A stretch of DNA of 39,857 nucleotides from Planctomycetaceae bacterium (GTDB lineage: Bacteria; Planctomycetota; Planctomycetia; Pirellulales; Pirellulaceae): the NCBI GenBank assembly GCA_018658605.1, contig JABHUV010000186.1, positions 1 to 39,857 of the forward strand, given 5' to 3'. Every line of letters begins with the position of its first letter. Positions within the stretch are counted from its first letter, which is position 1. Positions 1-9,593 of the stretch are shown piece after piece. Position numbers and translations under genes: made by a program. The notes below the pieces were generated by a model, which did not search any database, had not been told where the DNA came from, and saw only the letters and a list, made by a program, of their open reading frames with translations.

Positions 1-40
1 GTTTCTAGGAAAAGAAACCGTGGATGACTCTGCGCAGCAA

Positions 41-81
41 AACCTCGGCAATAGTTCGCCGATTGAGCTATTACCGAGGTT
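41..81 (-). terminator. probable intrinsic terminator of the small lipoprotein gene
   Basis: A 14-bp inverted repeat with one mismatch (41-54 against 68-81) encloses a 13-nt loop and lies about 33 nt beyond the stop codon of the minus-strand lipoprotein gene. Read on the minus strand, the stem ends in GGTTTTGC, so the T-tract is only four bases long. Position and stem length favour a terminator. The short T-tract keeps confidence moderate. Confidence 0.5.
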
Positions 82-113
82 GGAGATAGTGCGAGGGGGG
101 GGAACCACTTACA

Positions 114-344
114 CTAGTTGCTGTTTTGTTTCCGCTGGGCGTTGTATTCTTGCATAACGGCAGCTTCTCGTTGCAATTTCATTTCGCTTGTTGGAGCAAA
201 GTATTGAACGTCGTCTGTGAGGTAGTGTGGACTGGGGAGCGTTTGTCCGCCAATTTGACTTTGACAACCAGTGAATAAACCGAGTCCAGCGATCGCTAAT
301 ACAGTGCATAGACGTAATTCTAAGCGGTGTTTTTTATTTGACAT
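114..344 (-). CDS. small predicted lipoprotein
   Basis: The product is 76 residues from the ATG at 344. It has a basic N-terminus (SNKKHR), a hydrophobic stretch (CTVLAIAGLGLF) and a lipobox-like LFTGC followed by Gln, so it is probably a lipoprotein with the mature protein starting at that Cys. The mature part is about 50 residues: a motif around GGQTLPSPHYLTDDVQYFAP, then a charged Gln/Asn-rich tail with no recognised domain. I recall similar short lipoproteins in planctomycetes, but the function is unknown. An in-frame ATG at 362 would add six residues. I prefer 344 because GGAAAAG lies about 9 nt upstream, whereas nothing SD-like precedes 362. It stands alone, divergent from the CHAT-like gene and followed by a probable terminator. 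Confidence 0.72.
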   Translation of the reverse strand: MSNKKHRLELRLCTVLAIAGLGLFTGCQSQIGGQTLPSPHYLTDDVQYFAPTSEMKLQREAAVMQEYNAQRKQNSN

Positions 345-686
345 GCTTTCCGTCTTTTCCATGAATTCAAACGTGAGAAAATGGGTTCTTTGATTTAACG
401 AAACTTCAAATCGTCCACAATCGGCGTTATCTTTGGATTAATTGTCCTAATTACAATTAATAAGTTGTTTACTTGGGGGATAATTTCTCGAGCTATTTGT
501 GCGTATATAGGACCTGTGGGGAAGGTAGGTAAAGCCATATTGAATTTGTTTCTTAAAAGACTCGCATTTACCTGCTAACAGTTCGTATCATTGATAAGCG
601 TGTTGTTTTGAAATCCACAAAAAGGCCGATAACGTATACAGACGTATCCATCATGGATAGTAATGATTGGCATAGGAGAGCAGACG
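345..686. other. divergent intergenic region between lipoprotein and CHAT-like genes
   Basis: About 340 nt of AT-rich DNA with no credible gene. It must hold the promoters of two divergent genes. No confident -35/-10 pair could be picked on either strand. It contains an 8-bp perfect palindrome (438-460, listed separately) and, at 674-678, an AGGAG 8 nt before the ATG at 687, which decides the start of the plus-strand gene. Confidence 0.5.
438..460. repeat. 8-bp perfect inverted repeat in the divergent promoter region
   Basis: TTAATTGT (438-445) and ACAATTAA (453-460) are perfect inverted copies separated by 7 nt. The spacing suits a dimeric regulator's operator, and the site sits between two divergent genes. 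AT-rich DNA produces such palindromes by chance, so this is only a candidate site. Confidence 0.25.
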
Positions 687-3600
687 ATGGTAAACAGGGG
701 CAGCTGGTTAAAGAAACTGTTGGAATTCAGAAAAACACCGACTCGTTTTATGTGTTCATATCTCTTGGTGATAATCTTCGCGTCATGGACTCACTTGTGT
801 CATGGGCAAGGCAGTTCCGGATATCCGCGTAATGATTATTGGCTCGCGATGAGTGCTTTTAACGAAGGCGAATTTCGTACGGCGGCGACTGCATTTAACC
901 GAACGAGTCGAGTAAAAAGTGCTGATGGTGAGTGGATTGATTCAATTTGTCACCATGCCATGTTGGGTGAGTGCTTTTATCAGATGGGTCAGATGCGACA
1001 GGCACTACTGCAGTATGATCAAGCGTTGAATATATTTGTAGCAAATCAACAGTGGATCATGCGTTTATATATTCCGAACGTCCTCCCTCAAAGTTACCGA
1101 TCGACACGAAAAGTCACGTGGGGTCCGTCGACGCGGCAGATGACATTGGGCAAGACACCCGATACCGTGTCCATTTTCCGTGGTAACTTGAATAATTTTG
1201 CAGTCATCCAGCAAGGCGGTACGGTTCAACCAGCAATGCTGACACCGATGCATGCTCGAGAAATTGTCCGTTGCACCGCTTTAGCAATTCGTCGTCGAAC
1301 CGAAATCCTTGGATTAACTTCCAGATTCTCGCCTCTAACACAGCGGGTATTAGGAGCATTAGAATTGCGCCCGGCTCCCGCCAACCATTGGTCGCAAGGC
1401 TGGATTAGTTTAATGTTGGGGCTAGCAAAATATTCCGTTGGCCAGACGCAGGCTGCCGTCGCTGAATTGCAAAGTGCTATTTCATTTGGGCGACTAGACC
1501 ACGAGCTTACTGGACTCATTCTATTAGAACTTGGAAAAATGGCATTTGAGCAGCAACAACACGCCGCTGCTGCTCAAAGTTTTTTTGAGGCTTCACTGAG
1601 TGCGGCTTTTTACCAATCCAATGAAATTGTTGAAGAAGCGATGCGTTGGGGAGTTATGAATCACGTAGCCGCTGGTCAACCGGGACTATATCGTCCATTG
1701 GTTCAAGTTGCTACTTATGCACGGTTAGAATCAGATTGGTTGTCGGCATCCGTCTACGTTTCCGCGGCAGAGAATTACGTGCGGCAAGCAGATGCCGCCA
1801 ATGCCAAATCGATGATTGATAAGGCTCGTGGGATTGCTCTTCGCGCTGAGATGATCAATGGTGAAATAGGAGCGAGATTGCAATTTGTCAACACGTTGGC
1901 GGAATTTCAGACAGGCAATTTAGTTGCGGGCGAGCAATCGATGGCCAAATTAATGGTGTTTCAAAAAGACGCTTCCGCTTGGCTATTGCAAATTGAACAT
2001 GCCGATGTATTGTATCGAAACGGTAGCGTGACCGAGCGTACAGCTGATTTGTTGTATGAACGGGTATTACGCGACCCGACAAAGATGGATTGGCTTTATG
2101 CACCTCGTGATTCGTTGAAATACTTGTTAACCAATCATGAACCGATAATGCACCGGTGGTTTGAATTGGCATTGAATAGCCGTGAAGTAGAGCGCGCCGT
2201 TGAGATTACGGATCGTATTCGTAGACATCGATTCTATAAATCACTGCCAATGGGGGGACGCGCATTAAGCCTTCGCTGGATATTGGAAGGTCCCGAAAAA
2301 TCGTTGTCAGCAACGGCCCTTCAACAGCGACAACAACTATTAGCAGCTTATCCCAAATATCAACAAAACCGCGTTACCCTTGATAACGTCAAGAAGCAAT
2401 TGGCTGTTTTACCATTAAGACCAGAACAGGCAGAGCAACAAGCGTTGCAAAAACAGGGTTTCCCCATTTTGGCCCAAGGTGCGGTTGCTCAGGAACTGCT
2501 ATTGCGGCGAATGGCGTTAGAACCCAATCCAGCGGAGTTTAGTTTCCCGCCGTTGTTTAGTGTCAAGAAACTACGGACTCAACTAGCACCAGATGAAGCC
2601 GTGATTTCATTTTTTGCAACTAGCCGAGCATTGCACGCCTTTATGTTGTCCAATAAGAAATATCTAACATGGCGTATCGGGTCGCCTGCAAAAGTACAGA
2701 ATCAATTGCAAACATTGCTGCGAGCAATGGGGCATTTTGATGGCAACGGAGAATTAACAACGGCAACATTGGTCGATGATACATGGAAGAAATCGGCCGC
2801 CGAATTGGCGGCATCGTTGTTTGGTAATGCGACGGAGAATCCGTTTACCGATATTCAACGTGTGGTGATCGTGCCGGATGGGATGTTGTGGTATGTGCCT
2901 TTCGAATTATTGCCATTAAATGAAAAGCCGCTGATTGAATCTTATTCCTTTCGCTATAGTCCGACGGTTTCCTTATCACTTGGTGACGGTCGTAATCAAC
3001 GCCCACTGAACCGAACAGCGATCATGGATGGACCTTTTCATTTGCGCGATGACGAACCCGCGCGGACCGCTCGCATCGCAGAATTCAAGAAGTTTGTACC
3101 TGATGCGGAAACGTTAGCCACGCCGTTACCTGGGGCAGGAGTCCATGTTGCTGGAATGACAGATCGTTTAGTTGTACTGCAAGATATGGTGCAAACCGGC
3201 AATGGAGGGTACGGGTGGTCGATTTTACCGAAAACCGGGGGAAGCACCCTAGGTGATTGGATGCGGTTACCTTGGGGGCAATGCGAAGTGGTCTGTTTGC
3301 CCGGATTTAAGACTGGTGCAGAATCGGGACTAAAGCGACATGCAACCGGAAATGATTTGTTTTTGGCGACGTGTGGTTTGATGGCAAGTGGTTCACGAAC
3401 TGTTGTTTTGAGTCGTTGGCGAACGGGCGGCGCTTCGACTTATGTGATGATGGGAGAGTTTTTAGAAAAGGCTCAGACTCAAGGAGCGGAACAGGCGTGG
3501 CGTGGTGCAGTCAATAAAGTTCGGGCTGGTGAATCCGCGGCAGGCACGGAACCTCGCATCCGCGACGAAGGTCAGCCAACGAAAACGTCACATCCATTCT

Positions 3601-3776
3601 TTTGGTCTGGCTACATGATGGTCGACATCAGCGCACGCTCGGGAAATGGCGTTCCGGTGGATCAACTCCAAGTGGCACCCAATGCAGCACCCAATGCAGC
3701 ACCCAATGCGGCAGCGAAACCGGATGTAAATAATCCTAAGAAGCCACAGAAAAATATTAACTTGGGGAACCCGTAG
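687..3776 (+). CDS. exported TPR protein with degenerate CHAT (caspase-like) domain
   Basis: The product is 1029 residues from ATG 687, chosen over the ATG at 663 because AGGAG lies 8 nt upstream. The N-terminus (RGSWLKK, then CSYLLVIIFASW, ending LCHG-QG) looks like a signal peptide. Residues about 50-560 are helical and TPR-like (for example NEGEFRTAATAFNR and GQMRQALLQYDQALNIF). About 630-975 is CHAT-like: a conserved strand (VVIVPDGMLWYVPFE), a later block (LFLATCGLMASGSRTVVLSRW) and a terminal FFWSGYMMV. In active CHAT proteases one expects an His-Gly motif and a Cys in a VVLSACETG-like strand. Here the aligned strand reads VVCLPGFKTG, with Phe874 at the Cys position, and no His-Gly precedes it, so proteolytic activity is doubtful. 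The C-terminus ends in PNAA repeats and a Lys/Asn/Pro tail. It is convergent with the next gene, 10 bp apart. A scaffold or binding role outside the cytoplasm is an inference. Confidence 0.85.
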   Translation: MVNRGSWLKKLLEFRKTPTRFMCSYLLVIIFASWTHLCHGQGSSGYPRNDYWLAMSAFNEGEFRTAATAFNRTSRVKSADGEWIDSICHHAMLGECFYQMGQMRQALLQYDQALNIFVANQQWIMRLYIPNVLPQSYRSTRKVTWGPSTRQMTLGKTPDTVSIFRGNLNNFAVIQQGGTVQPAMLTPMHAREIVRCTALAIRRRTEILGLTSRFSPLTQRVLGALELRPAPANHWSQGWISLMLGLAKYSVGQTQAAVAELQSAISFGRLDHELTGLILLELGKMAFEQQQHAAAAQSFFEASLSAAFYQSNEIVEEAMRWGVMNHVAAGQPGLYRPLVQVATYARLESDWLSASVYVSAAENYVRQADAANAKSMIDKARGIALRAEMINGEIGARLQFVNTLAEFQTGNLVAGEQSMAKLMVFQKDASAWLLQIEHADVLYRNGSVTERTADLLYERVLRDPTKMDWLYAPRDSLKYLLTNHEPIMHRWFELALNSREVERAVEITDRIRRHRFYKSLPMGGRALSLRWILEGPEKSLSATALQQRQQLLAAYPKYQQNRVTLDNVKKQLAVLPLRPEQAEQQALQKQGFPILAQGAVAQELLLRRMALEPNPAEFSFPPLFSVKKLRTQLAPDEAVISFFATSRALHAFMLSNKKYLTWRIGSPAKVQNQLQTLLRAMGHFDGNGELTTATLVDDTWKKSAAELAASLFGNATENPFTDIQRVVIVPDGMLWYVPFELLPLNEKPLIESYSFRYSPTVSLSLGDGRNQRPLNRTAIMDGPFHLRDDEPARTARIAEFKKFVPDAETLATPLPGAGVHVAGMTDRLVVLQDMVQTGNGGYGWSILPKTGGSTLGDWMRLPWGQCEVVCLPGFKTGAESGLKRHATGNDLFLATCGLMASGSRTVVLSRWRTGGASTYVMMGEFLEKAQTQGAEQAWRGAVNKVRAGESAAGTEPRIRDEGQPTKTSHPFFWSGYMMVDISARSGNGVPVDQLQVAPNAAPNAAPNAAAKPDVNNPKKPQKNINLGNP
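3675..3710 (+). repeat. 12-bp in-frame tandem repeat, three copies
   Basis: Three head-to-tail copies of GCACCCAATGCA (last base G in the third) encode three APNA units near the C-terminus of the CHAT-like protein. In-frame low-copy repeats of this kind usually vary in number between strains. The encoded tail is Pro/Ala-rich and probably disordered. Confidence 0.8.
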
Positions 3777-3786
3777 AGGTATGCCG

Positions 3787-5757
3787 TTACTGAATATCTA
3801 ATTCGCGGAAGATTGGCAAGTGTCGGTAATAGACTTCAAGGCAGCAAATGGCCATGGCGGTGGTGTAAAGTCGGCCACCGGCGCGATCGTGATTTTCAAC
3901 GGGAGTCCAACTTCCAGCACGGTGCCCATTGGTCTTTTGAGAGGCAATTAACAGGTCTCGCATTTGAGCGTTCCATGTTTTCCACGGCTGCCCTCCGTAG
4001 TGGTGCATCAACTGAGTTCCATAATACATGTAGTACATATTAAATGGAGGTTTCGAAGGCAGGCGATTTTTTATGAGATAGTTGATGCCGTATTCAACGC
4101 CAGGTGATTTTTGGTTGTAACCTAGATAAAAACGACAGAGCAGCGCTTCGGCTGTCATTACATAGGTTGATGAACCACCGGGTTGGTATCCATACAAAGA
4201 ATCAGAAGTTTGAGCTTGATTTAAATATTGATTAGCTTTGTTCAACGTTTGATTAGGAACAATCAAACCCGCAGCGTGGGCCGACTGCAATGCCATCACT
4301 TGCCAACCAACAACACTGGTGTCCCCAGCCTGCCCTGGGTTATATCTCCACCCACCGGCAGCGTGTTGTGACTTTACGATAAAATTAACAGCTTCTTGAG
4401 CTGGATTCCGCAGACGACGATCCCCTGTCATCATCAGCGCTTCACACAGCACAATTGTCCCTTGCCCATGCGTATACAGTCGTGTATTTCCTCGTGCTCC
4501 AAAACTTAAATCACCATCACGTATTTGATTGTCGAGTAAGTAGTTAATCCCCTCACGAACATGGTCTTTGTAGATGCCCACAATATGTGTTTGCCCAGCT
4601 CCCAAAAACGGCAGCAATGCCAGTGATGTAGCACCCATGTCAGTAATAACTTGCCCCTGATTCTCACATGTGCACCCGGGACTATCATTGAACTTGTGCA
4701 AACTCCAATTACCATTGGGCGATTGATGTTTTGCGAGCCAAGCCAAACCACGGGCAACGGCCGCCTCCGTCGCCGACGTACCCCCTTCGCGCGATACGAT
4801 TTGTTTTCGAACTCGAGGATCGCGAGCCAAAATTGTCTTGTTTGTGCCCGTTGCTTCATTGATGCGTCTCTTGACGGAATCGATATCGGGAAGGTTAGGA
4901 TTATTGGTGTCAAAATCTTGTTGCAGCTCTTCGGCTATTTCTCGATCTTGCTCGACCTTTTCCATCGCCAACGGATTGTTGGGGTCGATATTGTCAGGCG
5001 GTGGAAGATCATAATTAGTTTCCGCATCAGGTGTAAGGTTGGTCGTTACGCCCCCTCCTTTTTCGCCGACGACAACGGAAAGCGTGATGTAAGCATCTCC
5101 CTGGTCGTCTGTGTCAGAGAGCAGTCCCAGCAAAATTAGTAGTAGAACATGAGCCAACAAGCTAACAATCCACGCTGGCAGTTGATTGAACGCCCGTCGA
5201 ACCCACAATAATGGCTGCTGATGTACCACCGTCGTGCGAATGCGATCGTGTGCTTCGGTTTTACGAGCCGCCGGAAAATAAGGAAGAATCGGTTTTGGTT
5301 TAGCAATTGTTGGTGCCGGTGGTGGCACTGTAGTCGGTGATGATACGGCCTGCCGCGATGTTTTACGTAGCAATTGTTCGATTGCCGCTTCGTGATCTGC
5401 GGAAAGCAAGACGGCTGTTTGGCAATTCCAACAATCTGCCACCATTAACCAATGTCGAATAGTGATTGGTGAAGCGCATTCGGGGCAAGAAGACATCAAA
5501 GTATCGCCATCTAACCAAACATTGCCGATTCGCATTGGTTTGTTAGGATTAACAGCGATTGTTTCTGGATTGATTGCTTCAATGGCATCAGGTTGTATTT
5601 TGCCCGCTGTGGGATATGAAATCAGCGGTTGCAATTCAGGTGAAGGTAAGGGCGTGTCGGCGGCGAGTGAGAAGAATGCCATACTTGTCGGATCCGATTG
5701 CGCAGCAGGCCCCGTCATAGGGACGAGGCTGAAGGAATCAGAATCAGAAATAGTCAT
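3787..5757 (-). CDS. membrane-anchored protein with zinc ribbon and prenyltransferase/squalene-oxidase-like repeats
   Basis: The product is 656 residues. A zinc-ribbon-like pair of knuckles (Cys91, Cys94, Cys109, Cys112) is followed by a Pro-rich linker, one membrane helix at about 194-213 with Arg187-Arg188 before it, an acidic linker, and from about 333 to 645 an alpha/alpha-toroid of squalene-cyclase/prenyltransferase type with QSPNGNW (345-351) and QHAAGGW (464-470) motifs. Basic residues before the helix suggest the ribbon is cytoplasmic and the toroid extracytoplasmic. I see no DxDD motif of squalene-hopene cyclases, so a binding or structural role is more likely than cyclisation. It is the last gene of the moxR operon, 62 nt after the transglutaminase gene, and no SD precedes its ATG. 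Such proteins are common in planctomycetes; their substrate is unknown. Confidence 0.82.
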   Translation of the reverse strand: MTISDSDSFSLVPMTGPAAQSDPTSMAFFSLAADTPLPSPELQPLISYPTAGKIQPDAIEAINPETIAVNPNKPMRIGNVWLDGDTLMSSCPECASPITIRHWLMVADCWNCQTAVLLSADHEAAIEQLLRKTSRQAVSSPTTVPPPAPTIAKPKPILPYFPAARKTEAHDRIRTTVVHQQPLLWVRRAFNQLPAWIVSLLAHVLLLILLGLLSDTDDQGDAYITLSVVVGEKGGGVTTNLTPDAETNYDLPPPDNIDPNNPLAMEKVEQDREIAEELQQDFDTNNPNLPDIDSVKRRINEATGTNKTILARDPRVRKQIVSREGGTSATEAAVARGLAWLAKHQSPNGNWSLHKFNDSPGCTCENQGQVITDMGATSLALLPFLGAGQTHIVGIYKDHVREGINYLLDNQIRDGDLSFGARGNTRLYTHGQGTIVLCEALMMTGDRRLRNPAQEAVNFIVKSQHAAGGWRYNPGQAGDTSVVGWQVMALQSAHAAGLIVPNQTLNKANQYLNQAQTSDSLYGYQPGGSSTYVMTAEALLCRFYLGYNQKSPGVEYGINYLIKNRLPSKPPFNMYYMYYGTQLMHHYGGQPWKTWNAQMRDLLIASQKTNGHRAGSWTPVENHDRAGGRLYTTAMAICCLEVYYRHLPIFRELDIQ

Positions 5758-5819
5758 GGCGTTCTATTACGGTCTTTACAGTGTTAGTTACTATTTTAAT
5801 TATAGGTGGTCTGTGCCAC

Positions 5820-8246
5820 CTAAGTCATGCGTTTTCGATTTTTCCGCACACCGTGACTTAAACTGTTTAAGCAATTTTCCACGACGAGCAGTTGTTCATC
5901 GGTGACATTGCTATCGCCGAAACGAACAGCATAAAATAGATCTACAACTTGATTTGGAATTTCAACGATATCTGATTCCTGCTCTGACTCGCAAAGCCAC
6001 TGTGTTAATTTACTCGCATATTCACGTTGCGTCTGAGACGCATGCCGCGGGTGACCGCGGCGGGGAAAGAATTTTTCCATACGGCGGTAGAACATAACGG
6101 ACGCTTGTTGAGTTCGCAATCGCGTGTTACGAGGTCGGGCTAGTCGTAGCAGTCCGCCCCAACGAATCAGCTTGGCCCAACGCCCTACTCCCAGCAGTAA
6201 ACTGATGACAAGCAAGAATATCAGTAGTGATTGAGGTTTGGCTAACGACCGCAAAAGTCCTTCATCAAAATTAATTCCAATGGATTTGAGCAAGCGAGTT
6301 GATACGCCTAGATTTTTCGCGCCAACATTATTGATTCCAAGTTTCCGTAGTGCTTCTTCTTGTTGTTGGGGATCCATGGTCAACACATAATTATCCCAGA
6401 GCAACTGAGCATATTCGAATGAATCGACAACTTCATCATACAGTGTTCGTTCCAGCTGATCATCTCGACTAGGAGTGGGATCTAATAGTACCCAAGCCCC
6501 AGCAAGACCTGCCAATACTACTTCAGCATCTAAATCGGGCACCGTTTCTGGTGGTACGAACATTTCTACCCAAGCATGAGCATCGCTATTTCGGAATTTG
6601 AAATGTTCACCAATTTTGTTGTATTCACCTCCATGATAGCCAATAACAATCCGTGCCGGAATTCCTTGGCTGCGCAGCATCAATGCCAGCGCGCTGGCAA
6701 AATACTCGCAATGTCCGGTTCGATGGTTTAGGACAAAATCCAGAATCGGATCGGTTGTTAGATCACGTTCAATGCCAAACTGGCTTAATGAATAAGTGAA
6801 TAGTTCCTGACTGGTAAGGAAGTTTTCTAGGTCGCGAGCTATAAGAATCGAACTTGAAGTATCAACACGACGTTGTATGAGGAGGTCACGAGTAAACTTC
6901 GTTAAGCTTTGGACTTCAGCGGGTAACTCCAAAGACGCTTGTGTTTTGCGGCGCAGTGTGTCCTGAGATCTTCGGTCGAACGTATAAACGGGGGTAACGG
7001 TTTGTTGATTCTGTTTTGAAAATGCCGTCGTCATAACGCTGTATCGATACTGATCGACAATGGTTGTCCCACGGCCGACATTCAAGAATAATTGTCTTGA
7101 AAAAGGGTCATACCGAACTTCGTCGGGTGTATTACGAGCGGCGTAAATCGGATAGATCGCGGGTAACAACGGATCTCCAAATGCCGATTTGGGATTGTGA
7201 ACCACTTCGACAGTGATGTCTTGTCGTACAAGATCGTGTCCGAGTGGAATATTTTTGACGGATTCTAATTCCAGTGCTGTTGAGCCCACGGCCAAACCCG
7301 TGGGTAACCAATTGGCACTGCCTCGTTTAGGAACATAACGCGTTAATACCGTGCCACTTAAGTACGGATCTCCCGCGACTTCATAAGGCTCATTGATTTT
7401 TTCGTCTATAAACGAAACTCGTAAAGCAAGTCGGTCGTCTTCGAGTATCCGACCGACTTGCCCTAAGGTAATCTCGCGTGTCATGCCGGTGCGACCAGCG
7501 TTAGAAAGTCCTGGATGGTGCCAAGCTGAATTTCCAGTCCTTGGTATGCAATAAAAGAAGACCATCGTAAAAACCATGACGATTATGCCAACACCGATAA
7601 TGTATCTAAAGAAACCAGTCGCAATAGTTTGGTCACCAACGGATCGTAGCGCTATGCCAGTGCGACCTCGAGGTCGGTCTCGCATGAGAAATGCCCAGTC
7701 ACTAGATTGAATGTCTGTCGTGGCATGGTTCGTGGATTGGGCGCTGAGCAATGAAGATTGACGGTTTGCTTTTTCCATAACAGTGATTTGGCGGTAGATA
7801 TTGAAAAGTGAAAGTGCCAAAAATGCGAATACGAGATAGACGAAAAGTAATGCACCGAATATCACGCCTACGTTAAGCAACGATGCAACGACGACTTGCA
7901 GCAAACTAAATACCGCCAAATGTCCATACAACCGCGCGGTTTTTTGTTGAAACAGAATAACGATTTGGACATAGACCAAAAGGTTTGCTACGGCATAGAG
8001 TTGCAACTGGCTCGTGGAATTGAAGAAATCACTGAAGGCGAATAAAGCGATAAAAATCATGAAGAGGTTGGCGATGATCTTCGGTAAACGTATCCAACCT
8101 AAAATGTCAGTGAATATGACAGATGTTAGAGCTGCCATTAGCATCATTAACGGAAGTTCGGGTGCTCGTTCCCCAATGCCCAGCAGAATCGATCCGATGA
8201 CAGCTACCGAGGCAGTACAGATTTGTAGATAACGTTCAACTTTCAT
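5820..8246 (-). CDS. TgpA-like membrane transglutaminase (DUF3488/transglutaminase core)
   Basis: The product is 808 residues. Several membrane helices occupy about residues 1-150, another lies near 210-235, then comes an extracytoplasmic region with a transglutaminase-like core. Its triad is visible: Cys513 in GHCEYFAS, His557 in DAHAWVE and Asp589 in LLDPTP. One more helix lies near 670-690, with a basic cytoplasmic tail (RPRNTRLRTQQ) ending in a DUF4129-like region. This order of membrane block, triad and C-terminal helix matches the TgpA family, which is found next to MoxR and DUF58 genes. The start codon directly abuts the stop of the preceding DUF58 gene, so the two are probably translationally coupled. 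The likely role is crosslinking or proteolysis of envelope protein; the substrate is unknown. Confidence 0.9.
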   Translation of the reverse strand: MKVERYLQICTASVAVIGSILLGIGERAPELPLMMLMAALTSVIFTDILGWIRLPKIIANLFMIFIALFAFSDFFNSTSQLQLYAVANLLVYVQIVILFQQKTARLYGHLAVFSLLQVVVASLLNVGVIFGALLFVYLVFAFLALSLFNIYRQITVMEKANRQSSLLSAQSTNHATTDIQSSDWAFLMRDRPRGRTGIALRSVGDQTIATGFFRYIIGVGIIVMVFTMVFFYCIPRTGNSAWHHPGLSNAGRTGMTREITLGQVGRILEDDRLALRVSFIDEKINEPYEVAGDPYLSGTVLTRYVPKRGSANWLPTGLAVGSTALELESVKNIPLGHDLVRQDITVEVVHNPKSAFGDPLLPAIYPIYAARNTPDEVRYDPFSRQLFLNVGRGTTIVDQYRYSVMTTAFSKQNQQTVTPVYTFDRRSQDTLRRKTQASLELPAEVQSLTKFTRDLLIQRRVDTSSSILIARDLENFLTSQELFTYSLSQFGIERDLTTDPILDFVLNHRTGHCEYFASALALMLRSQGIPARIVIGYHGGEYNKIGEHFKFRNSDAHAWVEMFVPPETVPDLDAEVVLAGLAGAWVLLDPTPSRDDQLERTLYDEVVDSFEYAQLLWDNYVLTMDPQQQEEALRKLGINNVGAKNLGVSTRLLKSIGINFDEGLLRSLAKPQSLLIFLLVISLLLGVGRWAKLIRWGGLLRLARPRNTRLRTQQASVMFYRRMEKFFPRRGHPRHASQTQREYASKLTQWLCESEQESDIVEIPNQVVDLFYAVRFGDSNVTDEQLLVVENCLNSLSHGVRKNRKRMT

Positions 8247-9593
8247 CTATTGACTGGCCTCCTCTGTTGCGAGGCTCATCTCGGTTTCGACATGCAGCAG
8301 CCCCGGCTGTTTCAAGGAGTCTCCTTGTCCGTCATTTTGCTGGGGTAGTTGTTCAGCGGGCGTTGTATGGGTGGTATCAAACGGTTGAAAAAAACGGTCA
8401 ACTTCCAGATGATTTTGACAATCAATCCATAGTGCATCTTGTAGTGACCAATCTTGTTGAGTCAGGTTGGTTGCTGAATTATTGATTTGATCGAGTTGAG
8501 TGATTGCCTGTTGTTTACTACGCGTACTTACGATCACAACGGTCATTCCTTGCTGTCCTTCGTGACTCAACCACTGGAAACTATCTCGGAGTGCTTCACC
8601 ATTGCCCGGATTGACAACGGCCAAGCTTTCCAAAACTGCACGAGTTACATTCTGCGAAGGCGTAGCTGAAAAATGGCTCGCGGTTGTCCCAGCGATCGTT
8701 AAACTGAAATAGCTGCCATTGCGTGAGCATAAGTCGTTGACGATTGTTGCCACCATACTGACAGCAATTTCGATTACCACGGCGTGCTGGTTTTGCTGAT
8801 TCAAATCGGCGTTTTGCATTTCAGCTGTGAGTTCGGATAGATCGAGAACAATACCAACAGCACGATCACGTTGTTGTTCGTATTGACGGACCATCAGCTC
8901 CCCTAATCGAGCCGTTGTTCGCCAGTGAATCCAGCGAGTGCTATCGCCGCTGCGCCATTGACGCATAGCATAATAATCGCCCTCGCTGCGACCTTGGCGA
9001 CTAAAACTTCCACTGAGTCCGTGATGGTCTGATTCAATCACACGCCGCCACTGTGGTGTTAGTCTCCCGAGTTGTGGGCAAACGATAATGGATTCGCGTT
9101 CGCGTACTGTTCTCCGAGCGCGTATGAGGCCAAACGGAAATCGCGATTCAATATACAACGGCCCCATTTCATAGATTCCTCGTTGAGCGATGTCCCAAGT
9201 GAAGGGGATTTTGGCTACCGAGCTACTAAATACGAATGGTACGGCCAGTTGAATTTCGGAGGCATCTGCTGTGGAGTCTTGATTGACTTTTCGAATTCGG
9301 TCGTGTACTTGTATAAACCAAACGCCCCAACGGCGATGATGGTTTTCTAAAAGAATTTCCATCCGTGTTTCAACGCCGGCCATCGTGGGATTGTTGAATT
9401 TTCGGCGAAAGGAGAGATTTTCGAGTGATGAAATCGTCAATCGCCAATGCAGCAGCAGTGGCCCGAACAGCATGCCAGACAATATGACCAGCATATTGAC
9501 TTCCCGCATGATGGCTCCACCGACGATAAACAAAACAACGAACAGATAATACCATCCTTGTGTTGTAATCAATATGCGTGGTTTAACTTGCAT
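8247..9593 (-). CDS. DUF58 domain protein (MoxR partner)
   Basis: The product is 448 residues. Two hydrophobic helices lie at about residues 14-50. Residues 205-240 hold the DUF58 signature (GDYYAMRQWRSGD, then RWIHWRTTARLGELMVRQYE), followed by a vWA-like fold (VGIVLDLSE). DUF58 proteins are membrane-bound partners of MoxR ATPases and usually lie beside transglutaminase genes, as here. The ATG overlaps the moxR stop in a TAATG arrangement, and the stop abuts the transglutaminase start, which points to coupled translation and fixed stoichiometry. The last 60 residues are a Gln/Thr-rich extension without a recognised fold. Confidence 0.92.
   Translation of the reverse strand: MQVKPRILITTQGWYYLFVVLFIVGGAIMREVNMLVILSGMLFGPLLLHWRLTISSLENLSFRRKFNNPTMAGVETRMEILLENHHRRWGVWFIQVHDRIRKVNQDSTADASEIQLAVPFVFSSSVAKIPFTWDIAQRGIYEMGPLYIESRFPFGLIRARRTVRERESIIVCPQLGRLTPQWRRVIESDHHGLSGSFSRQGRSEGDYYAMRQWRSGDSTRWIHWRTTARLGELMVRQYEQQRDRAVGIVLDLSELTAEMQNADLNQQNQHAVVIEIAVSMVATIVNDLCSRNGSYFSLTIAGTTASHFSATPSQNVTRAVLESLAVVNPGNGEALRDSFQWLSHEGQQGMTVVIVSTRSKQQAITQLDQINNSATNLTQQDWSLQDALWIDCQNHLEVDRFFQPFDTTHTTPAEQLPQQNDGQGDSLKQPGLLHVETEMSLATEEASQ

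Noticed and set aside
1..18. Short inverted repeat GTTTCT/AGAAAC at the window edge
   Set aside because: Six-base arms with the window edge cutting off context; common by chance.
608..832. 74-codon plus-strand frame overlapping the start of the CHAT-like gene
   Set aside because: TTG start in a different frame from a well-supported gene with a good SD; nothing recognisable in the peptide.
687..3776. CHAT-like gene as part of a caspase-like defence system
   Set aside because: No effector, nuclease or cyclic-nucleotide gene is nearby, the protein carries an export signal, and the catalytic residues are missing.
4651..5139. 162-codon plus-strand frame opposite the zinc-ribbon/toroid gene
   Set aside because: It is antisense to a coding region with clear domain features and has no domain of its own; the same applies to 21566-22027 and 21153-21560 opposite the ATPase and gspF-like genes.
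3787..5757. Toroid protein as a functional squalene-hopene cyclase
   Set aside because: No DxDD catalytic motif, too few repeats, and a zinc ribbon and membrane helix absent from true cyclases.
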